From the NCBI GenBank assembly GCA_035236585.1, contig CP141132.1:62717880-62781879 (forward strand): a stretch of 64,000 nt of DNA, written 5' to 3'. Below are positions 21,833-33,800 of the stretch, piece after piece. Under the pieces are notes generated by a model. That model saw only the letters and a list, made by a program, of their open reading frames with translations, was not told the origin of the DNA and made no database searches. Within the stretch, counting starts at the first letter, position 1. Every line of letters begins with the position of its first letter. The translations under genes were made by a program, and so were the position numbers. The DNA comes from Warburgia ugandensis (taxonomy: Eukaryota > Streptophyta > Magnoliopsida > Canellales > Canellaceae).

Positions 21833-24800
21833 ATGGAAGAGATGGAGAATACCGAGCAAGAATCCACAGAAAACGACGGAGATTCCAATGAAGTTGAGAT
21901 GGGAGACGATCCATCGAACTGCTATCTCGATCTAACAAGCTATCAGCTGCATGATCTAGAAGAAATCGAGCTTCCTCAGAACTTAGTCGAGTTGGACTTG
22001 ACTACAAATCGTTTATCCTCGTTGGATCCTCGTATTGGTCTCCTCTCGAAGCTGAAAAAACTCTGCTTGCGCCAGAATCTATTAGATGATGCTGCCGTTG
22101 AGCCGATTTCTCAATGGAACGCCATTTCTGGACTTAACGTAATCCATTACTCTCATTTAATGCTATTATTCGTTGATGATAATATCGATTATTGAATTCC
22201 GAATTAGGAAAATTAATTTTATTTGCTATGAATGTAATTTTGTTTTACGCTTATCAAGTAATCATCTGATTAGGGAAAGTAGGAAATTCATTTCCATATA
22301 CTTGTAGGCGAGAATGCGCTTCCTTGTTGCTTTTATGTTCGATTAATTTAGGCATGGAGGGTTGCAATTTGTTTGTGCAGAAAACAGAGATGTTTTATTT
22401 CCCTTCTAAAAAAAAAGTTGAGTTTATAGTGGTTGCATATTTCGTTTTGTCATATACTTCTTGAGTTTAGTTGTGTTTAAGATCGTTATGGATTTTAAGT
22501 ACTATACTTCTTGTTTCTTTCTTCTCTTTCCATTATATGCAAGTATGTTTCTGATATTTAGTGGTAAGAATCGAGTCTCATTCTTTGATCATAGCCCTGA
22601 TTTCAATTTTGTTCCCTTTTTGGTATCAAGGTATGACATGGTGTGTTTTATTTGCTGAATACCACCAAAATTGAGTTGTTTATAGAGGTAATTGAGTCAA
22701 AAGAAGAACCAGTTTGAGATTTGCAATTCATTTGTGTACTTAACATTGTAAGGACTAAAACTATACATCAAATGCATCTTTTGGATTTTATTTCTTCCCA
22801 ATCGTATTTCCATTGGACTCTCTGTTTCTATGAAGCTCCTAAAGGAAGGTTTTTTCTTTTTCTATGGCTACAAATGAAGATTTGCAAAGCTTATCACTTA
22901 CACTCTCTCCTATATCTAATCTCCAGGCCAAAGAGGGAAGAGGAGACTTGAACCTGTACCAAGCATATTCCAGGGGAAATGCCCTGTTGTCTGCCACCTG
23001 CTGCATTGAATGCTGTTGGCTTAAGGAAGGTTACTGATGTACCTTATGAATAGTGGGTCTTAGAATGAAACGAGAAACTACTGCCAGAACTATATCTAGC
23101 ATTGAATGCTTTCCTCTTTCTCGTATTCAGTGGTCATGTCTTTAATTTGGTAAACATGGCATATTTCAGCAGCAGCCTTCTCGGCAAAAGGCACGTCACT
23201 AGGAGCACAAGTCTTAGTTTCGAGGAAGCTCATCTTCAGACCATGACTATGAAGACCATCCTAATGGTGGATATGAGACGTAGATTAGGTGTCAGTTTAG
23301 GACATGTGTGTTATGTATGGAAATTTCTGAGCCAAAAAAGTAATAATAATACTAAAACATGGCATATTTATGTATGACATAGACATTTCATCACTTCATC
23401 CATTGAACTCAATTGAAACTGATGGGTTGATCTGAACATCATATTAGGGAAAATTTGAGGGCCTGCAAATGGACAGTTAAGAAAAAGCTGACCAAATTCA
23501 CATTCAAAATAATGTCCTCTAATTTGCTGGTTAGGGTGCTTGGTTCATTTTGTTTTTGTGCCATGGCCAATAATGATCTGGACTCACTAGTTTGACAGTC
23601 TAATTCACATTAAAACGCCCCCTTCCAGAGCAGTAGCACTTAACATCACAGGAAAAGAAAAAGGTCTAATAGTGAATGCTTTCCTTATTTTGTGATGTCA
23701 GGACTCAATGACAAAATGCAGTCCATGTTCTAAATTACGTCCTTCAAAATATTATTTGTGGCCAATGATTTTCATAGTATAGACAATAACTTATTGTAAA
23801 GGGCAGCCCAGTGCATGAAGCTCCCACAAATTATCTAGACAATAACTTATTGTGTTATGCAAAATAAATTCTAGCACTTCTTTTAATCTTCAGGACCCAT
23901 TACTTAGTTTAGAAAATGTTTTAAGTTCTTACAGTCCTCCCACTTTTGCCCTACAATTCACGGTCAAACATGAGATCTAGCTCCTTATAAAAATATATAA
24001 GGATCTAATTACCACTCATCTATAATCCACTTCTTAACATTTAACTTTTGATATTGTCTCCAAGCTAACTTAGTTCTTCTTTGGTTTTTCTTTTTCTAAT
24101 TGAACATTAATATACGATGCTATTTGTGTCTTTTAACTAAATGATTCCTCAAATGTGCTATCTAAGACAAAAACTTGTCTACGAGTTGGTTTTACTAGAT
24201 GCTAACATTTCTCGCACTATGTGGCTGTCATGTTATGCCCTAGAATCTATGGCATCTAGGATGAAAATGTTAATTTCAAGCTTAGAAATTGTTAGCTTAA
24301 TAATTGTTGGTGTATGATGCTAAACTTATTGCATTAGGCATAATATGAAGTTTAAGCTTAAAGACATTCTTATGTAAGGAGCTAGGTGTGATAAGCTGAA
24401 GTCTTGTGGCTCTAGCATATAAAGCGTATAGATGTAAATTTGAATATTGAAACTTAAACTATTCTTATCTATTGGCTAGTTTTTTCAAGAAATAAACTAG
24501 AGTGCTAGTGTGTCTTTCCTTCAAATTTCCCATTCTTTTGTGTCATTTTTCTTTAAAAATATAGTCAGGAACAAGTACGAATTTATCCCTGCTTACATTC
24601 TAGGGGTTTGTGTAAAAATATGAAAAGGACACTGATTTCTTGATTAATTGCAGTTGGCCTTGGAGTGATGTTGTTATGAAAAAATGAACGAAATCAGAAA
24701 GAGTGCAATGATCATGGAGAATTGTCCTGTATGCTGGAGTGGCAAATTAACTTGTCTTGAAAACTTCCCAATACACTCTATATTCACGGTTTTGAAACTG

Positions 24801-27800
24801 AATTTTTTATGTGGAAGTTGAAGTGCAGGCTCTTACGGAAGCTTTTGCAAGGGAAAGACTAACGAGTGAATTACTTCCTTCTAAACTTGGAAAACTAAAT
24901 GTGAAATATGATAATCTATGCACTTCTTGTAAAGGCAAAAATATATTTAAGTAGTTTATGCTTTCAAGATTGAGTACATGAATTCCTTCTTCTTTTGGTT
25001 GAATAAGGTATGTAGAGTTGCTAAAGTTTTCTTTCTTCATTATTTATGATATACATACATACATAAGTCTTATGAAAATTTTCAAAAACAAAAGAGCCTA
25101 TATTATCTGTTCCTTGGTTTTTAAATTATTTTCTGTGTAATGAACTCAATATTATAGAAAGAGATTAGGCCACTAAGAAGGGAAAATATGTTTCTTCAGT
25201 TTATCTTCCCACTAAATCCCTTAGACTTAATAACCAAGATAATATGCCTGATCTTGAAACTACAACTTATGCTACACTAGGAGATGTTCAAAGTCTTAAA
25301 GACTTAAATCTAATAATAAAACAGAACAACTATACAAGTCTTTACCTACAAATTGTAGGAAAACTATTAATAAAGATTGAAGAAGGTATAGATAGAATAG
25401 TTCACTATCTTGAAAAGAAAAAGATATTAAAAAACCAAAAAAATCTTCTCCTGTAATAGAATCCCTCAATCAATCCTCCTTCAGAAGTTACTAACTTCAA
25501 GATGGAAGATGGATCTCATGACTTAATAAAAGTCATAAAAGAAAGACTTGAAAATTTAAAACTTAGTACTCTTTCAATTCAAAGGTTTGAGTCTGAATCA
25601 CCCAAATCAAAAGGTGAAATTGAACCTTTTGAAGAAGTTCAGATAATATGTCTAAAAACAAAAGTGTTACAAATCCAAACCCAATTTTCAGAAATTAATA
25701 AAATTGAAAGAGAACCCAGGAGACTGGACAGGTTTTCTTATAAAAGACCAACTCCGGGCGACATCTTAATTGAAGAAAATGATGTCCATATTAAAGTGAA
25801 TACAGAGCTTATTCTATCTATGAATGAAACATAGATGGAATGATTGAAAAGCAAATATTTCAAATGATACACAAAATTTTAATGTACTCAACTGTGTGTA
25901 AACAAAAAGGAAATTCTGCCAAAGACATTACTAATATGATTATATTAGAATTTACTAGTAATCTTAAAGGATGGTGGAATAATTGTCTCTCACCAATTAG
26001 GAAAATGTTATTTTATCAAAAATAAAAATTGAACCACATACAAGTCGACCAAAAGAAGATGCGGTTTATACACTTGTATGTACAATAGTTGAACATTTCA
26101 CAGGCAATATAGCCAATCAATATGAAAATGTTCTAGCTTTACTTCAAAATCTTAGATGTCCAACACTTACTCATTTTTTATGGTATAAGGATGTCTTTTT
26201 AGCTCATGTCCTTAATCTTATTGATGCATAGTCATTGGAAGCAAAAATTCAAAGAAGCACTTCCATACTTGTTTGCAGAAAGAGTTAAGAGAACTCTTGG
26301 GAATAAATATCAAGATAATATACCTTATGAACAATTAACCTGTAGGTAATTAATATACGCCTTTATTAATGAAGGATTAAATCTTTATAATAAAATAAAA
26401 CTCAAAAACCAATTAAAAAGAGAAATAATAACAAATAAAAAGCAGTTAGGTGAATTCTGCCAACAATTTGCAACAGATATGCCTAAAATTAAAACACCTA
26501 ATAAAGGTAAGATAAAACAACCTAAAAATTGTAGGTATAAATATAAGAGGTATAAAGATCCCAACAATTTGTGGTAGATATGCCAAAAATTAAAACACCT
26601 AATAAAGGTAAGATAAAACAACCTAAAAATTGTAGGTATAAATATAAGAGGTATAAGGATCCCAATAATATAATAAATATAGTAAAAAGATAAGTCAAGA
26701 ATTAAATATTACAAATGTGAAGAACCTGGTCATGATGCAGTATATGTTATAAAAAAAAGGAAATTTTAAGAATTAGAAATTTATGAAGGGTTAAAGAAAT
26801 CCTTATGCAAAGTAATGCTCAATTCTTTGGACTTAGAATTATCAGATATCTCTACTTATGAGTCTTCTTCTTCATAATCTAAATCATGTTGTAATGAAAA
26901 ATACAATGCCATTAAAAATGATAAAAATGCTTAATATGGGAAATCAATTGTTAAGATGAATAACTTATCAATAAATTTTTTAACTCAATCTCAACAAGAT
27001 TTACTTGATTTGGCTGATCAAGCAGAAGACAAAAATCTGAAGAAAATAATTCTTTAAAGATACTCATAATTGTTAGAGAAAATGATATGAAAATAATTGA
27101 TACTAATAAAGTGTATAAAATGTTAGAAGTAACCCAAAGACTACATAATAAATCTTTTGTCCCTCATACAGTTACTATCCAAGATCTTAAGAGAGAAATT
27201 AACTCTCTTAAAACAGAAATTGTTTAATAAGGAGTGAAAATATTTCAATAGAAAAAAAAAATTAAGTAATCTTGAAGCTCAAAAGAATATGATGAAACAG
27301 GAGAAACTAATAATATAGAAGAAACGCCGTCCTCTCCCCAATATCTAGATTCAATCAGAAAAATAACTTCCAAAAATAGTATATTAATATAACTGTCGCC
27401 ATTGGTACAGAATGGTATCAGTTTGACTTAATCGCTCTTGTAAATAGTGGAACTAATATTAGTTGTATACAAGAAGGATTAATTCCAATAAAATATTTTG
27501 AAAAGACTACTTAAAGTCTTACTACAGCAAGTAACAATAAGCTGGACATAATATATAAATTAACCAATTCTTTTATTTACAATAATGAATTGTGCATTCT
27601 CGCATCATTCTTACTTGTCAAGGACTTGCACCATCATATAGTACTAGGGACTTTTTTTCTGCGTCAATTGATGCCAATTTCAAAATTGATCCTTGGGGAA
27701 TATATTTCTTTAAGGACAATATACAGGTTTCTTTTAAATTTATCACAAATCCTAAAACTCATTTGCTTAATGAAGTAAGAAAAATCTTATTGAAAGAAAA

Positions 27801-30800
27801 AATAAATTAATTTTCTTCGTGAAGAGATTGCTTATCTTGATATTAAGAAGACTCTTCAAAATGATAATTTTCAATTTAAAGTCAAAGAACTTCTAAATTC
27901 TTTTTTTAATGAATTATGCAATGATTTACCATATGCCTTTTGGAATCGCAAAAAGCACATTGTTTCTTCTACATGAAGATTCTTTTAATAAAAAGAACAT
28001 TCCTACAAAAGCTAGACTGGCACAAATGAATGCCAATTTTCTTGAGCTATGCAAAAATGAGATAAATGATCTCCTAGGTAAGAAATTGGTGAGAAAATCT
28101 TTGTCACCATTGAGCCGGAGTAAAGCACTAGTAAAGATTGATAACCAAAAAGTCCCCCTAAAAGAACACTTCTGATACTTGGGATCGATGATTCATGAGA
28201 GAGGGGAGATTGAGAGGGAGGTTACTTATAGAATCCCGGTGGGTTGGAATAAATGGAAATGCGCCTCTGGAGTTTTGTCTAATCAGCATGTGCCACTCAA
28301 AATTGAAAGGAAAAGTTTGTAGGATGGTTGCAAGGCCAGCCATGCTCTATTGATCAAAGTGTTGTGCAGTTAAAGAACTACATGTACATAGGATGAGCGT
28401 CAAAGAAATGCGGATGTTGAGATAAACGGATGGTAAGACAAGCAAGGATAATATTAGAAATGAAAAAATTAGAGGAAACTTAGGAGTAGTACCAATAGGT
28501 AACAAGATGAGGGTGATTAGACTTAGATGGATTGGACATGTCCAACAGAGACCGAAAATGGCACCAGTTAGGAGTGAGGCGATTCAAGTCGAAGGTTTTA
28601 AAAGTGCAAGGGGAATGTCCAAAAGAAATTGGATAGAAGTGGTGAGAAAATATTTAAAAACTTTGGGACTAAATAAAGCTACGATACTTAATAGAGGGAA
28701 ATGAGGAAATAAGATTCATGTGACCACTCCTAATTGGGATAAGGTCTTGATGATGATGAGTATATGTAAGGACTAAGGGGTCTGCAATACATCATATGCA
28801 TATTGGTGGATCATATTTGTTCACATTTGCATGTGAAAGTCTTTGAGTGTGTTACTCAAAAGATGCGTTAGTTTTATGTCAATTGTAAGAAGTTATAACT
28901 AACTGAGAAGTGCGTGCAGTTTTGATGGGACTGCAGACATAGTTTTAGAACTACAATGAAGAAGATAAAAATGAATTGGAATTTCTTGATTGAATTCAGT
29001 ACAAGCTCAGCCTCCTTCAATACAATTCTCTAGTGACATCAAAGTAACACCCAAGAACAACATTTGGGAATCTCCTCTCGCCGGTCCTCACTCTCCACAC
29101 ACACCCCTTCCAGTCTCCCCCCTCTCCTCTCTTAATCTCCTCCCTCTCCAACTGCCTAACCATTCTAACTGTATAACAACCTGACCACACTCTAATAGAC
29201 ATCTGTCACCTTCCTCTTCTTATAGCACGTGTGTTTTTTCTTCTGGAATAGGTGTATTGTACTGGTGGTGTATCATTACCCGCCCCTATCAGTTTCACCT
29301 TGTCCTCAAGGTGGAAAAATGGAAACTGAGCATCCATGACAGTACATAGTTCCCAAGTATTGTCACATTCAGGTAGACCTTGCCATTTAACCAAGATCTC
29401 CTTCTGATCATTTAGTAGAACTCTTACCCGCCTGATAGCTTCAGGTTGAACAACCAGTTCTAATTCATCAGTTAAATTGGCAGGCAGAGACTGTGTGTAA
29501 GAAGAGTTTGATTAGGATTGCTTGAGTTGGGAGATATGAAAAATAGGGCAGTAGCTGCAATCAGTAAGCCACTTCTCCAACACGTTCCAACACTGAAAAA
29601 GGGCCATAGAACCTTGGGCTTAACTTCTCATTGGGCCTCTTTGCTAGCTTTTTGAACTTAAAGGGTTGCAACTTACGGAAAACCAGTTCACCAACCACAA
29701 ACTGCACATCCCTTCATTTCTTGTCTGCTTGTGAATTCATTCTAGCTTGTGCCTTCAGTAGGTGGCCCTTCAATTCTTGTAGGATAATATTCCTATCCCT
29801 GAGTTGTTGATTGACTGCTTCAACAACAGATCCTTCATCAGTGAGTCGCATTAGGATAGGTGGTTCGCGCCCATAAAGGGCTTTGAACAAAGTCATTCCA
29901 GCAACGCTATGATAGGTTGTATTGAACCAGAATTCGGCCCAAGGAATCCACTGAGGCCATTATTTGGGATGGCTATAAGTGAAGCAACGTAAGTACGTCT
30001 CCAAGCAATGATTAGTGACTTCAGTCTGCCCATCCGTTTGAGGGTGATAGGCAGTGCTCATTTTAAGGACTGTTCCGGCTAGTTTGAATAATTCTGTCCA
30101 AAATTGACTAATAAAGAGGCGATCCATGTTAGACATGATGGAACGTGGATAACCATGCAGCTTGACTATTTCTTTGGCGAAGAGAATAGCAAAGTCTTGA
30201 GCTGTGAATGGATGTCCCAGAACCAAAAAGTGGTTGTACTTGGTAAGACGGTCAAATACTACCATAATTGTCTCCACTCCTCGTGACTTAGGTAAGCCTC
30301 CAACGAAATCCATTGATATGTCATCCCAAACTTGGTCAGGGATGGGTAACAGCTGAAGCAGTCCACGTGGCTTTAATGATTGGTACTTATTTCTTTGGCA
30401 CACATCACAAGTGGCAACAAACTGCTGTATATCTTTCTTCATCCCTTCCCAAAACATCAGATTGGAGAGCCTCTTGAATGTACAAAAGAATCCAGAATGC
30501 CCACCTATCGGAGTTGAATGGACTTCTGTAAGCAAAGTGGGAATTCATGGAGAAGATTTTGGGAGGACCAACTTGTCTTGGAAGAGTAGAAGACCATTCT
30601 TCAATGAGAAACCAGCATGATTGTTAGGATTGGCAATGATGTCTTAAATGATGGATTTAAGTTTTTCGTCTTGTTGTATATCTTCTTCCAATCTTGACAA
30701 TCCTTTACAATGGACAGTGGAGAGAGCCATCAATTCACAATCTGCAGCTAAGTCAGAGTGGGCTGAAGGACTTTCTAGGCATTTTGGGCTACCCCCCAGG

Positions 30801-33800
30801 ATAGTGTCGTCAAAGAAGACCAGAGCGGACTTACGGAGGTGCATGCAGAAAATGTCGTTCATAAGGGATTGGAAGGTAGATGGAGCATTGGTTAAGCCGA
30901 AATGCATGACCAAAAATTCGTAGTGTCCTTCGTGTGTCTTGAAGGCCATCTTGGCGATATCTTCCTCCTTGATATGGATATGGTATTAGCCAGATCTGAG
31001 ATCTAATTTGGAGAAGACAGTAGCCCCTCCTAACTTGTCCAATAATTCATCAATTGTGAGTATTGGAAACTTATCAGGTATAGTAATCTCGTTCAAAGCC
31101 CTGTAGTCAATGCAAAACCTCCAGCTCCCATCCTTCTTCTTGAGCAACAGTACTGGAAAAAGGGCTGGTGCTCAAGCGAATAATACTGGTAATCAATAAC
31201 TCTTGGATGATCCGTCCTATCTCGTTCTTTTGGCAGTGTGGTTAGCCGTATGGTCTGATATTGGGTGGTTCGGCTCCCTCCTTTAGATGAATAGAATGCT
31301 CTTGCATTCTGCTGCTCAGCAATTGCAAGGGTTGGTCGGATAGGTGGGAGTATTTCGCCAAGACGGGCTCAACCTGCGACGGGGCTCATTGTTCATTAGC
31401 GAGGGTCGGAGAACACTGATACTCGATCAAGAACCCTTCCCCATCGCTTGGCTTGAGCTTGAGGAAAGATTTAAGGGTTGCTAGCTATCTAGATAGAGCA
31501 GGGTCTCTCTGCAGAGCAATCCGCTTGCCCTGTTGGGAAAATGCCATCGTGAGATTTCTGTAGTTGGCTGCAACTTCCCCCAGGGTCTACAACCAGGTGA
31601 TGTCAAGGACGACATCAACCCCATGTAGCTCGAAGGGATGGAGATCCTATTGAATGTCAACGCTGGGTAGCGAGATGGTGACATTCTGGCAAAATCCGGC
31701 TCCCTTCACACAGTGCCCGTACCCGACTTGTAGCCGGGTATCAGTTACTGCTAACGGAGATCCTCCACCAAACTCCTGGAAATGAAATTATGCGAAGCCC
31801 CGCTATCGATCAAAATCACCACTGATGTTTGCCCTATGTTTCCGTTCAGCTTCATGACTCTGCCTTGTGTGAGACCCACAATGGCGTGCAGAGAGATCTC
31901 CATCAAAGGGTTCTCCCCGTTGGACTGATACTGTTCCCCTTGTGTTCGAGGTTCTTTAGGGCTTGCTTCATTGTCGTCGTCAGCCAGGAATAAAACTTGT
32001 TGCTGTTGGCTCTTGTGGCGATGGCCGGGGGTGAAACGCTCATCGCACCTATAGCAGAGCCCTAGTGCTCTCTTATGTTGGAATTCTCGATCAGTGAGAC
32101 GTTGTAAAGAGTCCCTATGACCGTTGCCAATGTTGCTAACCCTAGAATCCCAATCTCCCCGCATTCCAGTCGTCTCCCTCGTCGCATCAGGTGCCCGAGG
32201 TAGGGTTTGGGGGAAATTACAATTCTGCCCTTGCGAGCTGGTTCTTGGGCATAGGCTCCTCGTAGGGATGGTAGTGGGTCTTGGGAGTTTTGGCCCACCT
32301 CCATACCTATTTCCATGGGCCTTCACTCGATCCAGTGCCACATTCTTTCCCTTGATCTTTTGGGCCAGATTTATAAACCCATTAAGGGTGTGGGGCCCAA
32401 ACATACAGACTTCTTCTTTCATCTCATCTTTAAGCCCATTTACAAAGGCCCCTCTGAGGAGCTTGTTGGACAAGTCCACCAAGGGGCCCGACAGAAGCTC
32501 GAAGTGTCGACAGTAGTCGGCGACAGAGCTGTCTTGCCTGAGATCGAGTAGGGATTCGTAATCGTCATTGGTCTGCGTCAGACGGAACTGCCAGAGGAGG
32601 GCTGCTCGGAATGCCAGCCATGACTGGAACGGTGTCCATGATTCGACCCATGAAAACCAGTGCTGTGTATCTCCTTCCAGGCAGATGGCGGCTATTGCAA
32701 CCTTTTTGCCGTCGGTGACCTAGTTTACCTGGAAGTATCTCTCTACTCGGCATAGCCACCCGTACAGGTCCGAACCTTCGAAGATCAGCAGATTGCGCTT
32801 CTGATGATGAACTTCAGTCGCTGGGAAGTCCAATATTCCCGATTAGTTTAGATTTCCTCCTTTTGAACTTACCCCACTTCGTTTGCCCTGCTCTTTCCTC
32901 TTTCCCCTTCTCGGTGTGGTGGATTGCCCGCCATCTCATCTCGTTGGCACATCCAATTCCAGATCTCCAACAAGTACTCCCCCATGGCCGTGACATTATC
33001 TTGCATCCGGCCCAGATCTCCCTTGAGGTTGCCAAATTCCACTCGCATCTCTTCCATCTCCTTCTCCATACTCTCAGTGCATTCTATTCGGGTTCTAACC
33101 ATGCCCCAAATTAACCGGTTCTGATACCAGTAGATGGGACTGCAGACAGAGTTTCAGAACTACAAGGAAGAAGACAAAAACGAATTGGAATTTCCTGATT
33201 AAATTCAGTACAAGCTCAGCCTCCTTCAATACAATTCTCCAGCGACATCAAAGTAACACCCAAGAACAACATTTGGGAATCTCCTCCCGCCGGCCCTCAC
33301 TCTCCTCACACACCCCCTTCCAGTCTCCCCCCTCCTCCCTCTCCAACTGCCTAACCAATCTAACTGTATAACAACCTGACCACTCTCTAATAGACATCTG
33401 TCACCTTCCTCTTCCTGCAGCGCGTGTGTTTTTTCTTCTGGAATAGATGTATTGTACTGGAGGTGTATTAAGTTTCAAGTTGGTTGTAGAAAGTTAACTG
33501 TTCTAGATTTTGTTATTGCTGGAATGTTTTTCTTCTGTAAATTCATGGTGGCAATAATGAAAGAATGGTTTGGTAAGTTGATTGAAATGTATTGTTTTTT
33601 CAGGCTGACTTACTCTAAGATTACCTCAAATTTGCTTTGTTTTGTTTTCTTTCGTTTTCTCTCCAGTTTTCCTTCCAATTATTCAACATTGGTAACGGAA
33701 AGAAAGTTTCTGCCACAAGGTACAATGTGGTGTGTTTTATTTGTTCTAAACAGCAGTAGGACACGTGTGCACAGAAACATGCATATGTTTATGTCTGTAA

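Larger units (their letters stand above)
22630..24010 (+). repeat. Intron segment copy A (duplicated with 33716-35175)
   Basis: Colinear similarity to copy B runs the whole length. Matched landmarks include GGTGTGTTTTATTTG, CTTATGAATAGTGG, AATTTGGTAAA.ATGG, GACCAAAT.CACATTCAA.ATAATGTCC and CATTACTTAGTTTAGAAAATG. Copies differ by scattered substitutions and insertions. It could be a local duplication or two copies of an unnamed dispersed element. Confidence 0.8.
28923..33470 (-). mobile_element. Ty3/gypsy element, Reina-like chromovirus, broken, inserted in intron 1
   Basis: LTRs of about 350 bp (28923-29275 and 33131-33470) flank an internal region in minus-strand order: primer site, gag, protease, RT, integrase, chromodomain, polypurine tract. 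A perfect 5-bp target duplication AGTTT lies at 28918-28922 and 33471-33475. The small size (4.5 kb), the [17 protein letters not shown] type knuckle and a chromodomain end ([14 protein letters not shown]) fit the Reina lineage. The coding part is broken, by roughly ten or more interruptions. The LTRs are about 94-96% alike by eye, so the insertion is moderately old. It lies antisense to the host gene. Confidence 0.92.

Noticed and set aside
21557-21888. Two minus-strand frames over the SDS22-like 5' region
   Set aside because: They are antisense shadows of the promoter and first exon with no known domain.
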